Of a stretch of 64,000 nucleotides of DNA, positions 52,466-61,918 are shown piece after piece. The position numbers and the translations under genes are program-made. Below the pieces are notes generated by a model. The model was not told the origin of the DNA. It ran no database searches and saw only the letters and a list, made by a program, of their open reading frames with translations. Where the stretch lies: the NCBI RefSeq assembly GCF_021223605.1, contig NZ_CP075175.1, forward strand, positions 744,001 through 808,000. The letters are read 5' to 3'. Numbering within the stretch: the first letter of the stretch is position 1; the number at the start of each line of letters is the position of its first letter. This DNA comes from Paenibacillus sp. 481 (GTDB taxonomy: Bacteria; Bacillota; Bacilli; Paenibacillales; Paenibacillaceae).

Positions 52466-55400
52466 GACCCTCCTTCCAGCTTCGTCCACGCTTCATCTTT
52501 GCTCATGCGCGGCAGCATGTTGAATTGATTACCTTCGACTAACTCATCAAATTGACACACCGGTTTATATTGGCAATGGTCACATGCCTTTTTCGGTCCG
52601 AGACGATACGGGTCGATCTGGACATCTCCGTCCGTAATGCGCGTACCGATCCGTTGAATGACGTTGCGCACGGTGCTGCGCAGCACACCCCATTGCTCAT
52701 TGGTAGCGACAGACGCATTGCTATAAAAGGACCCGTCCGCTTTAACGGCCACAGGTAAAATGTCGGAATACCCTTTGTCCAGCGGCTCATCCATGAGCGA
52801 GACAACGTCGCGATCGGCAAGCACGAGGCCGCGCATTTTGAACTTTTTCAATAATTGGTCATACGCTTGCTCGGGGCTCATACCGTTCACTGCTTGCAGC
52901 AGCGGGTTGTGGACATGAAAATATAACGTCCCCGCAGGCATTGCTTCTGTCCCTAGCCATTCTTCCGCATTCGTAATTAATACATCCAAATACGTAAGCA
53001 TTTGCAGCGATAATCCATAAAATACTTCGTGCAGCTTTAAATCGGTTGCACTCGATTTATAGTCAATGACACGCAGCAGCACACCTTGCTCACTGTCCGC
53101 ACGATCGACACGGTCGATCCGACCGATAATTTCCATCGTGCAGCCGTTCGGCAGCGTAAATTGCAGCGCCGGCAGCTGCTTGTCCGGCCCGAAATCAATT
53201 TCGAGCGCAACAGGCTCAAACTTGCCGCGACGAGAATGTTCGCCGATTACGGAGGCAGCGCGGCCTACGATTTGCTTCAGTTTGCGCGATATATGTTCGT
53301 AGCGCTTCGTACTTAACAAGATTTCGCCTTGCAGACGCGGCGCTAACAAATCGACAATGCGATCCGCTTCAGCGCGGCATTCCTCTTGGGTCAGGGCTGC
53401 CCATGTGCGGCCACCTGTGGATAAGTCCGTTGCCATACGGCTAAGCGCAGCATGGAACAACTGGCCGATGTCCGGCGCTTCCAACTTGTAGGTACGCCGC
53501 TCTTTCAGCTTTAAGCCGTGCGAAGCAAAGTGTGCAAACGGACAAGCAACAAAGCGTTCCATACGGGAAACGCTCGTGCGCAGCTGTTTTCCGTACAGCT
53601 TAACGCTCGTCTTCGACTCAATCGCTTCCACTTGATTGCGATACACAAGCGAGCCTGTAAGCGTGCGCAGCCGCTCACGATAATCGGGCTGCATCATAAA
53701 CCAACGATAGACGTCCCACCAGATCGGTGCGATCGGGCGGCCACGCCTCCATTCCCGCAACTGCACGATTAAGTAGCGTAACGCAGCTTCTGGGTGCCCC
53801 GCATAGGCTGCCTGCTCTACTTCACTCATAAATTCGTTCGGCTCAGCCATCACGATTTGTTCTTGCACGTGCGGGAACAGTCCACGCACATGACGGACAA
53901 CTTCGGACGGAAGCAGCGATTTGCCCTCTTCGTCCGCCAAGGCATAGCTCAGCCACAAGGTGTGACTAGGCGCTGTCAAGGCGTTGTATATGATAAACCG
54001 CTCGTCTAGTAGTTTGCGGCGTATGCCTGGCGCGAGCTCCATCCCAATTTGATGGAGCATATCGCGCTCATTTTCGGTCAGTACGCCATCCTCTGTTGGG
54101 CGGCTCGGAATAACACCATCGTTAATGCCAAGCAAATACAGATGTTTTATTTGTCCAGAGCGGGTTCGATCCATCGAAGCGATTAACACTTGGTCAAGCG
54201 CAGGCGGAACAATTGCCATTTTGATACTTTCCAACCCGGTTTCCAGCATGCCCGCAAACAACTCAACAGACATGCGCTCTTCCCCAACCATTTCTACCAT
54301 TTGATCCAAAATATCAAGCATAGCGCCCCACATTTGCCGATGTTCCCGCGCACGCTGCACGTCCCCATGCAACAGCGCCTCTTGACTCATACGCTCCAGT
54401 TTGTGTGGCACGTTCAGCGCTATCCAAAAACGGTACAGTGCCTCACATTTTCCACGTACATCCCGATTGCTTCCCAGCGCACGTTCAAGTGCAGCAACTG
54501 GCGTTACGATAAGCTGGCGGCAATGCTCGATCCATTCCGGTGCGGTTCGATTTTTTCGTTCTTCATGTTCAGGGTCATCGGGATCTAAAGCTTGATTAAA
54601 CTCAGCTGGCCACGGACGACCGTTTGTCCAGCGTGAGCCTTCGATGCCACATGCCAGCACATAGTTCTCTAAACGGTCAAAATCTGCTCGCGTAATATGC
54701 TCGTCCTCTGTCAGCAAAAATTCCGTCTTTACAAAGCGGAATACCGCATCATACTTCCAATAGCCGCTGATCATATCAAGTGCTGCACGCGTCATTTCTA
54801 CAAAAGGATGGTCCAGCACGGTTCGTTTTTGGTCCATAAAGTAAGGGATGCCCGCATCTTGAAATACGGTACTAATAATGTCACCGTAATCTGCAATATT
54901 GCGCACCATGATGGCCATCTCACGCCAACGAACGCCATCTTCACGAGCACGGCGCAGCATTTCACGCGCCGCCGCTTCCACCTCAGCACGACGGTGAACA
55001 GCCGCTCGTACCGTAATGCTCGCTTGGTCCGGTGCCGACTGATCGTCGTTGGGACGATGCTGCGATCCCGACTTCGATTCGTGATCGCGGTTACGCCATG
55101 GTACTTTTCGCTCGAAATGCCGCTCTAAATGAGCAAGCTGTGAGGCTTGCTTAAAGCGCGGAAGCTGTGTTGGCACTTGCTCCCGACGCTCATCGTCCGC
55201 AAGCCGCTCCGCCAAATCTCCCTGCTTGAGATGACTGACACTGCCGATTTCAAACCCGAGCGTTTCAGAAATTTCACGCAGCTTAATAAACGTCGTCGCC
55301 GTCGGATGAAACAAATTAAGCTCGTGTGGAACTTCTCCCACCTCATACGGGCGATCCACACATAAGCAAATCGTCATATCGCGCGCATGTAACATCAACG

Positions 55401-56064
55401 AAGCTAATACCGCGTATTCCTGCGGGGTAAAGCCATGAAAACCATCAATATAAATGGTGGCATTACGCACATAATCCGATTGCGGCATTCCTTCCGCCAG
55501 GCGAGCTAAGACGTCTTCACCGTCCAAGTAGTGTTCTGCCAGCTCTGCTTCAAATTCATGCAGCACCCCAGACATATCACGCAGCTTCGCAGATAAGAGC
55601 GAATGGCCGCTCATATTCGACTGCACGAACGATAAGTGCTCATCTAGATCCGAAGCTTGGATGCGGTATCGCTTCATTTCATCAAATAGATCGTTTAGTT
55701 TCTCGATAAATCCGAACTGCTCGGCGGCCCCTGAAAAAAGCGGCAAGTCCGCTTTACGACGCTGCAATATTTTGTAGAGCAGCATCTTCTTGCCTTCTTC
55801 ATTGATCGGCGTAAGCGCGGTTCCGCCCGTCTCCTGCATGACACGGTAAGCTAAACGCCGAAAGCTGAGTACTTGGGCACGCAGCATGCCCTTCATTTCT
55901 GGTGTTGATACGAGTTCATGTTCCACTTGAAACGTGCCCTGTTCTGGTACGAGTAAAATGATAGGCGGACCATCAGGCTGCTCGCGCAAATGGTGTTTAA
56001 TCCGCTCAAGCATATGAGTCGTTTTACCGCTTCCCGAGCGGCCGATAATATAATGTAGCGGCAT
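52462..56064 (-). CDS. addB: AddAB helicase-nuclease subunit B
   Basis: The ATG at 56064 follows GAGAGGAGGGG and gives 1200 residues. It has a Walker A GRSGSGKT at 8-15 with an inactivated-helicase fold involved in Chi recognition. The C-terminal nuclease has IIGRIDRVD and VIDYKSSA. A 4Fe-4S cluster is formed by a cysteine near 839 (CPFAHFASH) and CDHCQYKPVC near 1160. AddAB resects double-strand breaks for RecA. It is upstream of and coupled to addA. Confidence 0.96.
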   Translation of the reverse strand: MPLHYIIGRSGSGKTTHMLERIKHHLREQPDGPPIILLVPEQGTFQVEHELVSTPEMKGMLRAQVLSFRRLAYRVMQETGGTALTPINEEGKKMLLYKILQRRKADLPLFSGAAEQFGFIEKLNDLFDEMKRYRIQASDLDEHLSFVQSNMSGHSLLSAKLRDMSGVLHEFEAELAEHYLDGEDVLARLAEGMPQSDYVRNATIYIDGFHGFTPQEYAVLASLMLHARDMTICLCVDRPYEVGEVPHELNLFHPTATTFIKLREISETLGFEIGSVSHLKQGDLAERLADDERREQVPTQLPRFKQASQLAHLERHFERKVPWRNRDHESKSGSQHRPNDDQSAPDQASITVRAAVHRRAEVEAAAREMLRRAREDGVRWREMAIMVRNIADYGDIISTVFQDAGIPYFMDQKRTVLDHPFVEMTRAALDMISGYWKYDAVFRFVKTEFLLTEDEHITRADFDRLENYVLACGIEGSRWTNGRPWPAEFNQALDPDDPEHEERKNRTAPEWIEHCRQLIVTPVAALERALGSNRDVRGKCEALYRFWIALNVPHKLERMSQEALLHGDVQRAREHRQMWGAMLDILDQMVEMVGEERMSVELFAGMLETGLESIKMAIVPPALDQVLIASMDRTRSGQIKHLYLLGINDGVIPSRPTEDGVLTENERDMLHQIGMELAPGIRRKLLDERFIIYNALTAPSHTLWLSYALADEEGKSLLPSEVVRHVRGLFPHVQEQIVMAEPNEFMSEVEQAAYAGHPEAALRYLIVQLREWRRGRPIAPIWWDVYRWFMMQPDYRERLRTLTGSLVYRNQVEAIESKTSVKLYGKQLRTSVSRMERFVACPFAHFASHGLKLKERRTYKLEAPDIGQLFHAALSRMATDLSTGGRTWAALTQEECRAEADRIVDLLAPRLQGEILLSTKRYEHISRKLKQIVGRAASVIGEHSRRGKFEPVALEIDFGPDKQLPALQFTLPNGCTMEIIGRIDRVDRADSEQGVLLRVIDYKSSATDLKLHEVFYGLSLQMLTYLDVLITNAEEWLGTEAMPAGTLYFHVHNPLLQAVNGMSPEQAYDQLLKKFKMRGLVLADRDVVSLMDEPLDKGYSDILPVAVKADGSFYSNASVATNEQWGVLRSTVRNVIQRIGTRITDGDVQIDPYRLGPKKACDHCQYKPVCQFDELVEGNQFNMLPRMSKDEAWTKLEGGS

Positions 56065-56309
56065 GATGCCCCTCCTCTCCAGACACAATTGTATGTTAAT
56101 CATTCGTATTATTCGTTTGTAAAAAAAGGAGTGATATGTTAGCCCTTACAGCAAAATCGTCATAAAAGATGTCTCTCACATTATAGCACAGGGCATAAGC
56201 GAACTAGAACGCATGTTTGGGAATTTGGAAATGGATCTAATTAATGTTTATAACCATGTATCAAAGCCTAATAAAGACTATTAAAGCTCATAAAGCCTAT
56301 TAAAAAAGC

Positions 56310-56355
56310 AACAACACCCAAGCGTCGCTTCTGAACCGGCACATTGGGTGTTGTT
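56310..56355 (-). terminator. Terminator of the rRNA methyltransferase gene
   Basis: On the minus strand AACAACACCCAA pairs with TTGGGTGTTGTT over a 22-base loop, then GCTTTTTTAA. It begins ten bases past the stop codon at 56365. The rest of the 300-base gap up to addB holds no gene I can support and presumably the addB promoter. Confidence 0.85.
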
Positions 56356-56364
56356 ATAATGATG

Positions 56365-57753
56365 TTATTTACGTTTTGAGCGCACTTCAAACACAGCAAA
56401 CTTCAAATAGTGGCCTTCGTCAACGCCGCCGATTTGTGGATGATCTTTTCCAGCAGCACGCCATTCGATGAGACGCAGTACTTTGCCTGCATCTTGCGCA
56501 GCATCCAAAATCGCTTCCATAAAGAGGTCTGGACGCATATGGAACGAGCAACTCGCTGTAACGAGGTAACCACCTTCGTTAACAAGCTTCATTCCTTGCA
56601 AGTTAATATCTTTGTAGCCACGATATGCTCCATCCACTGCGCTGCGCGTCTTCGCAAACGCCGGTGGATCAAGGATGACGACATCCCATGTACGGCCGCC
56701 GCCAGCTGTCATCGGCTTCGATGTGTCTACTTTTGATTTCTTACTCGTATCCGCCTGCGCCGAACGCTCATCACGCTCATCCAACCCGCGTACTTGTGTC
56801 CGCAAGTAGTCAAACGCATCCGCGACAACAAATTCCACGCGGTCGGTGAAACCGTTCAATTCAACGTTACGCTTGGCGCTCTGGATTGCATGATCCGAAA
56901 TATCGAGGCAGGTCACTTTTTTAGCCCCATATTTACACGCATGCAGCGTAAAGCTACCTGTGTGCGCAAAGCACTCCAGCACAGTTGCACCGTCCCACCA
57001 CGGGAACGAGACCACTTTGCCGTTCGCATTAACAGGTAGTCGCTCAACGCCTGTGTCTGTTTCCACCGAACGCAGTTCAATGCCACTGCGTCTGCCCCAA
57101 CCGCGCATAAGCGGAGCGATCGATGCGCGGTTTTCCCGCTGGTCGAAGAAGTAGCCTGTCTTCTGTCCTTCTTCAATATCGACCTCAATAATAAGGTCGT
57201 TCTCCTTAACTTGCACGTGACGCGGGCACTCACCGTACAACAGCCCTGTCACTTGCTCCAAGCCTTCACGCTCACGAATCGGCACATCGCTGCGCTCGTA
57301 AATGCCTTGCGGCTGCATGACTTCAACGAGTGCTGCTACAATTTCGTCGCGGTGGACATCCATGCCTAGCGTCAAAATTTGTAGGACGAGCACGTCATCA
57401 AAGCGGTCAACGATTAGTCCTGGCAAAAAGTCAGCTTCGCCATACACAAGGCGGTATGCCGTTGCATCCCCCAAAAAGCGCTCACGATGTGCCCAGCACT
57501 CTTGAAAACGCGCAGCAAAATAAGCTTGATCCAACGCTGCAATCGGCTCATAAGCGATGACGCGCACCGTAATTTGGGATGCAGCATTGTAATAGCCTGT
57601 CGCCAAATATTTGCCTTGCGCTGTAACGACATCAACGAGCGCTCCTGCCTGTGGCTCACCTTCTACACGTTCAATTTCAGATTGAAAAATCCACGGATGC
57701 GAGCGTTCCGTACGCTTTTTACGCGCTTTTGTTAATACGACTTGCGGTCTCAT
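56365..57753 (-). CDS. Class I SAM-dependent rRNA methyltransferase, RlmI-like
   Basis: 462 residues from the ATG at 57753, where GGAAGG is nine bases upstream; the open frame continues through repeated DNA but that is not coding. An N-terminal PUA domain (RTERSHPWIFQSEI, ALVDVVTAQGKYLATGYYN) precedes an RlmI-type central domain (QKTGYFFDQRENRA) and the Rossmann methylase (VLECFAHTGSFTLHA, CLDIS, VILDPPAFAK). RlmI makes 5-methylcytosine in 23S rRNA. An unusual charged insert (DERSAQADTSKKSKVDTSK) sits just before the DPPAFAK motif. Confidence 0.85.
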   Translation of the reverse strand: MRPQVVLTKARKKRTERSHPWIFQSEIERVEGEPQAGALVDVVTAQGKYLATGYYNAASQITVRVIAYEPIAALDQAYFAARFQECWAHRERFLGDATAYRLVYGEADFLPGLIVDRFDDVLVLQILTLGMDVHRDEIVAALVEVMQPQGIYERSDVPIREREGLEQVTGLLYGECPRHVQVKENDLIIEVDIEEGQKTGYFFDQRENRASIAPLMRGWGRRSGIELRSVETDTGVERLPVNANGKVVSFPWWDGATVLECFAHTGSFTLHACKYGAKKVTCLDISDHAIQSAKRNVELNGFTDRVEFVVADAFDYLRTQVRGLDERDERSAQADTSKKSKVDTSKPMTAGGGRTWDVVILDPPAFAKTRSAVDGAYRGYKDINLQGMKLVNEGGYLVTASCSFHMRPDLFMEAILDAAQDAGKVLRLIEWRAAGKDHPQIGGVDEGHYLKFAVFEVRSKRK

Positions 57754-57864
57754 TACATTCATCCTTCCAGCTTCTATCTCATGATCGATGGATTCCATCA
57801 ACAGTTGTTTAAAAGTTCGATAAAAAAGTTCATTGGTTCGTTGGTGCTGCACGTTGTCTTCATA

Positions 57865-57920
57865 ACGTGAACACTTGTCATCGTGACGTGAATACTTGTC
57901 ATCGTGACGTAAAGACAAGC
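57865..57920. repeat. 21-bp direct repeats with an internal palindrome in a divergent promoter region
   Basis: Two consecutive 21-base units (57865-57885 and 57886-57906), ACGTGAAYACTTGTCATCGTG, and a partial third. Each junction contains the inverted repeat GTCA-TCG-TGAC (57877-57887 and 57898-57908), so the palindromes are exactly 21 bp, two helical turns, apart. They lie between the divergent methyltransferase gene and yqeW, a place expected of operators. Confidence 0.7.
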
Positions 57921-57982
57921 ATATAGATGGCTTAAGCGTACTACGCTCGTCCTTTTATTACACATTAGGGAGGAAGGCCGCC

Positions 57983-58960
57983 ATGTTCCAACAAATATGG
58001 CTCCCGCTGTTTGGCGGTTTAGCCATCTTTCTATTTGGCATGAAAACGATGGAACTCGCGCTACACGTATGGGCTGGCCCGTATTTACATCGCTTTCTGC
58101 ATTCATCTACTCGCACGCCAATTAGAGGCATGCTATTTAGTACAGGTATGACAGCACTGCTGCAAAGCAGCACGGCAATTACAGTCATTAGCATCGGCCT
58201 CGTCAACGCAGGGCTAATGACTTTTTCTCGTACGCTCGGCATCATTCTTGGCACCAATATCGGAACCTGCCTCACGACTGAGCTTATCGGGTTGAATCTT
58301 AACCAATATGCCGCGCCGCTACTCGTACTCGCCGTCAGCTGCTGGATCTTGGCTGTACTTGGCGACGAAGGTGAACTTCCACTCCTTCGACGTCTAGCTG
58401 TCCGCGGAGCAGCTTGGTGGCGACCGATTCAATACGGTTCGCTGGCTACTGCTGGGTTTGCCTTTATTTTGCTAGGCATTGAGTGGATGAAACAAATTAG
58501 CGAGCCGTTGCAGCAGCGAGGCTTGTTCGCATGGTTTCTAGATCGTTCTGCAGACAACCTCATCTGGGCGCTGGCCGCGGGTATGATTATTACCGCACTC
58601 GTCCATAGCAGCGCTGCAATTATCGCTATGGCGATGGGCTTGTCTGCCACAGGTGCGCTGCCCGTTGAAGTCGGCATTGCCATCGTAATCGGTGCTAACG
58701 TCGGCACATGCTTTACCGCACTTATCGCAGCAATCGGCGGTAGCCGCAGCGGTCAGTTTGTCGCTTGGAGCCACGTCGCCCTTAACGTTGGGGGTGCGAT
58801 GTTGTTCTACCCGTTAATCGGACAACTGGCCGCCATTTCCGCTTACTTATCCGCTGATGCTGCCGGGCAAATTGCCCATGCACAAACTATTTTCAACATT
58901 GCAGGCTCTCTGATCGCGCTGCCGCTATGTTATTTGCCGATTTGGAGCCGACTTAAATAA
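57983..58960 (+). CDS. yqeW: Na+/Pi-cotransporter family protein (YqeW-like)
   Basis: 325 residues, about eight membrane helices in two inverted halves. The Na_Pi_cotrans motif appears twice: LLQSSTAITV near residues 60-69 and LVHSSAAIIAM near 206-216; GTNIGTC and GANVGTC follow each. There is no C-terminal PhoU domain, unlike many bacterial members. It likely moves phosphate with sodium. GGGAGGAAGG precedes the ATG. In B. subtilis yqeW lies next to mtaB, as here. Confidence 0.9.
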   Translation: MFQQIWLPLFGGLAIFLFGMKTMELALHVWAGPYLHRFLHSSTRTPIRGMLFSTGMTALLQSSTAITVISIGLVNAGLMTFSRTLGIILGTNIGTCLTTELIGLNLNQYAAPLLVLAVSCWILAVLGDEGELPLLRRLAVRGAAWWRPIQYGSLATAGFAFILLGIEWMKQISEPLQQRGLFAWFLDRSADNLIWALAAGMIITALVHSSAAIIAMAMGLSATGALPVEVGIAIVIGANVGTCFTALIAAIGGSRSGQFVAWSHVALNVGGAMLFYPLIGQLAAISAYLSADAAGQIAHAQTIFNIAGSLIALPLCYLPIWSRLK

Positions 58961-59029
58961 CGTCGTTCGACATTTGATCTTACCTTTGCGCCGTAAGTCT
59001 TATGTCTGGGTCGCCTTAGGCCATAGAGC

Positions 59030-59455
59030 TTATACGTTCAACTCCAGCAAAGCAAACGCCTTTTTCACAATTGAATCATTATTGTCATATCCGGCTTGTT
59101 GCTGTTGTGTCCAAGCCTGCTCGGGCGTAAACCAGCCAACTCCGCGAATTTCTTCAACTTGAGCCTGCAAATCGCCTGCTTCTGCTTCGACTAAATAATA
59201 ATGTACTTCTTTATCAACAGTGCCCACATTGGGCATTACGTACTGGTAATAAATCGTATCTATTGGCGCGACGATACGGCCACGAATACCTGTTTCTTCA
59301 ACAATTTCCCGTAAGGCTGTTTGTTCGATCGTTTCGCCCGCTTCCATTTTGCCTTTCGCTAACGATACTTTGCCGTATCGGTCTTGAATAAGTTGAATTT
59401 CAAGTTGACCTTCACGCTTGCGGTAGACGACGCCTCCAGCAGAGATTTCTTTCAT
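59030..59455 (-). CDS. NUDIX hydrolase
   Basis: The ATG at 59455 has CTGGAGGAAT ahead and gives 141 residues. The Nudix box (GX5EX7REUXEEXGU) is complete at residues 35-57, beginning GKMEAGE and ending REIVEETGI. The family hydrolyses nucleoside diphosphates linked to another moiety. The SLAKGKMEAGE surrounding resembles Ap4A hydrolase or MutT-like members, but the substrate cannot be told from sequence. It is convergent with yqeW. Confidence 0.9.
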   Translation of the reverse strand: MKEISAGGVVYRKREGQLEIQLIQDRYGKVSLAKGKMEAGETIEQTALREIVEETGIRGRIVAPIDTIYYQYVMPNVGTVDKEVHYYLVEAEAGDLQAQVEEIRGVGWFTPEQAWTQQQQAGYDNNDSIVKKAFALLELNV

Positions 59456-59507
59456 CGTACATTCCTCCAGCTTCTTTTTTTGGTTTATATGTATATCGTA
59501 TCCCAAA

Positions 59508-59558
59508 AGAAGGAGGATTTCATCCCCACCTGCTCACAGGTCATGAAATCCTCCTTCT
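59508..59558 (-). terminator. Terminator of the prmA-rsmE-mtaB group
   Basis: AGAAGGAGGATTTCAT pairs perfectly with ATGAAATCCTCCTTCT, with a small inner ACCTG/CAGGT stem; TTTTGGG follows on the minus strand. It is 70 bases past the mtaB stop. Confidence 0.75.
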
Positions 59559-59627
59559 ATCCAACTATCGTTACGTACGATCTGCATCCGTTTAAACGCC
59601 AATGTAAGCGCGTCAGAACAGGACAGC

Positions 59628-60977
59628 TTACATGTTCGCTACACGAGACAGTGTACTGTCGCTCATCACACGTGTAAGCACACCTTGACATTCATTCACG
59701 CCAGCCTCTGTAATTTTCACACGGCATATTTGACCGATCAGCTCTTCGCCGCCTTCAAATACAACTTGCAAATAGTTGTCGGAGTGGCCCATAATTTTGC
59801 CTGAACCTGACTCTCCTTTGGCTTCGCGCTCCGGAATAACGTCTACCACTTGACCGACAAATTTTTGCGCATACTCTAACTGCATTTGTTCGGACAAGTC
59901 GATCAACTCATGCACACGTGCATGCTTTACTTCTTCGTCCACTTGGTCTTCCATACGCGCCGCAGGCGTGCCTGTGCGCTTAGAGTATGGGAAGACGTGC
60001 ATTTCGGAGAAGCCGACGCTCTTCATAAATTCATAGCCTTCACGGAATTGCTCATCCGTTTCACCAGGGAAACCTACGATAACGTCAGTCGTAATCGCCA
60101 CATCTGGCATCGCTTCACGAATACGAGCCAATTTAGTCGAAAACTCCTCGACCGTATACTTCCGACGCATCCGTTTCAACACGTCTGTGTTGCCCGCTTG
60201 CAACGGGATGTGGAAGTGGCGACACATTTTCGAAGATGCGTTCAAGAACTCGATCATCCGATCGTCAATTTGACTCGCTTCGATCGAACTGATTCGGATC
60301 CGCTCCAAGCCGTCGATTTTGTCCAAATCCCACAACAAATCAGTCAATGCATAGCTGTCCAAATCGTCGCCGTAGCCACCTGTGTGGATACCCGTCAAGA
60401 CGATTTCTTTGTAGCCAGAGGCAACGAGCATGCGTGCCTGCTCTAGGACGCTATCCGGTTTACGACTGCGGGACAGACCACGTGACCATGGAATAATGCA
60501 AAATGTACAGAAGTTGTTGCAGCCCTCTTGAATTTTAAGAAAGGCACGTGTACGTTCGGAAAAATCGGGTACATCAAGCTCTTCAAACGCACGTGTCTTC
60601 ATAATGTTACGCACCGCGTTAATCGGTGTACGGTCCGTTTGGATTTGCCCGACAAAATCCATCAGCTTCTCACGATCCTGCGTTCCGACAACGAGATCGA
60701 CGCCAGGAATGTCCATAATTTCAGCTGGGGAAGTCTGCGCATAGCACCCCGTCACGGCAATAATGGCATCTGGATTGCGACGAACCGCACGGCGAATAAT
60801 TTGCCGACTCTTTTTATCGCCCGTGTTCGTAACCGTACATGTGTTAATCAAATAAACGTCTGCTGTCGATTCAAAATCGACTTGTTCATAGCCTTCATTT
60901 TTAAACAGCTGCCAAATGGCTTCTGTATCATAAAAGTTTACTTTACAGCCTAATGTATAAAATGCTACTGATGGCAT
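59628..60977 (-). CDS. mtaB: tRNA threonylcarbamoyladenosine methylthiotransferase MtaB
   Basis: 449 residues: an N-terminal MTTase domain with three cluster cysteines (C11 in TLGCKVN, then INTCTV and TGCYAQ), the radical SAM core with CNNFCTFCIIPWSRG, and a C-terminal TRAM domain. It adds a methylthio group to ct6A/t6A37 in tRNAs that read ANN codons. It is B. subtilis YqeV. It lies three bases after rsmE, with GGGAGGCC ahead of the ATG. Confidence 0.96.
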   Translation of the reverse strand: MPSVAFYTLGCKVNFYDTEAIWQLFKNEGYEQVDFESTADVYLINTCTVTNTGDKKSRQIIRRAVRRNPDAIIAVTGCYAQTSPAEIMDIPGVDLVVGTQDREKLMDFVGQIQTDRTPINAVRNIMKTRAFEELDVPDFSERTRAFLKIQEGCNNFCTFCIIPWSRGLSRSRKPDSVLEQARMLVASGYKEIVLTGIHTGGYGDDLDSYALTDLLWDLDKIDGLERIRISSIEASQIDDRMIEFLNASSKMCRHFHIPLQAGNTDVLKRMRRKYTVEEFSTKLARIREAMPDVAITTDVIVGFPGETDEQFREGYEFMKSVGFSEMHVFPYSKRTGTPAARMEDQVDEEVKHARVHELIDLSEQMQLEYAQKFVGQVVDVIPEREAKGESGSGKIMGHSDNYLQVVFEGGEELIGQICRVKITEAGVNECQGVLTRVMSDSTLSRVANM

Positions 60978-60980
60978 CGT

Positions 60981-61799
60981 TTATAGGCCTCCCATCTCTC
61001 CAAATTCATACATGATGCAGGCGGTCGCAACCATACCTGCGGTCTCTGCTCGTAAAATACGCCGCCCCAAGCCAACAGCACGCGCCCCAGCTGCCAGTGC
61101 CGCCTCGACTTCACGTGTAGCGAAGCCGCCTTCTGGTCCCACGACGACTAGCACACTTGGCGCTTTGGCATTTGGTAACGGGTCTAATTGTGTCTTATTA
61201 GCCGCTTCTATCGAAGTCTGGTCACTAGCAAGACGTTCCGCAAAAGGTTTTACAACATCACGCAGTTGCGTCCCCCGCTCATCTTCATAACAGAACAATA
61301 CGCGGTCATATTCGCTAAACTGGGCAATGAGCTGCTTCCAGCTTAAAGAGGACATAATGTCCGGAATTCGGTTGCGGTGCGATTGCTCTGCCGCTTCTTT
61401 CGCAATCTTTCCCCAACGCTCGATACGTTTCGCTTCTTTTTTGGCGTCATATTGCACGATCGTGCGCTCGGACACGAACGGAACAAAGCGAACAGCGCCG
61501 ATTTCCGTACATTTTTGAATAATCGTTTCCATCTTATCGCCTTTAGGCAAGCTTTGGGCAATCGTCACATGGACGACGGACTCGCGATCTAATGGACGCA
61601 TCTCAACGATGCGCGCACGCACGACACCCTCTTCATAAGATTCGATGTTAGCTAACGCTTCGCGGGCTAGACCATCGCTAACCTCAATAGAAGAACCGAT
61701 TTTGGCACGCATCACATTCATAATGTGGTGTGCATCGTTTCCTTCAATGTCAATATGCTCCTCGCCAAACTGGCTCGGAGCAACAAAATATTTCTGCAT
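60981..61799 (-). CDS. rsmE: 16S rRNA m3U1498 methyltransferase RsmE
   Basis: About 272 residues of the SPOUT class. The N-terminal PUA-like part has NDAHHIMNVMRAKIG; the knotted C-terminus has VVVGPEGGFATREVEAA and LGRRILRAETA. The ATG at 61799 is chosen because homologues start MQ(K/R)YF; an ATG at 61811 touches the GAGGA motif and is too close. B. subtilis YqeU. An extra segment of about 20 residues (ERLASDQTSIEAANKTQ) precedes the SAM knot. Confidence 0.95.
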   Translation of the reverse strand: MQKYFVAPSQFGEEHIDIEGNDAHHIMNVMRAKIGSSIEVSDGLAREALANIESYEEGVVRARIVEMRPLDRESVVHVTIAQSLPKGDKMETIIQKCTEIGAVRFVPFVSERTIVQYDAKKEAKRIERWGKIAKEAAEQSHRNRIPDIMSSLSWKQLIAQFSEYDRVLFCYEDERGTQLRDVVKPFAERLASDQTSIEAANKTQLDPLPNAKAPSVLVVVGPEGGFATREVEAALAAGARAVGLGRRILRAETAGMVATACIMYEFGEMGGL

Positions 61800-61918
61800 C
61801 GTAATCAACATTCCTCATCATACATGTTTTGCGGTAGGATCGCTACCGTTGTCAACATTTTCAATCGTTAACCTGTTTACCACAGGCATAACGCATAACT
61901 TATGCGGCTACAACCGTT

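Noticed and set aside
57754-57918. N-terminal extension of the rRNA methyltransferase (RHDDKYSRHDDKCS repeats)
   Set aside because: The 21-bp repeats create an in-frame extension, but the ribosome binding site supports the ATG at 57753 and the PUA domain begins there.
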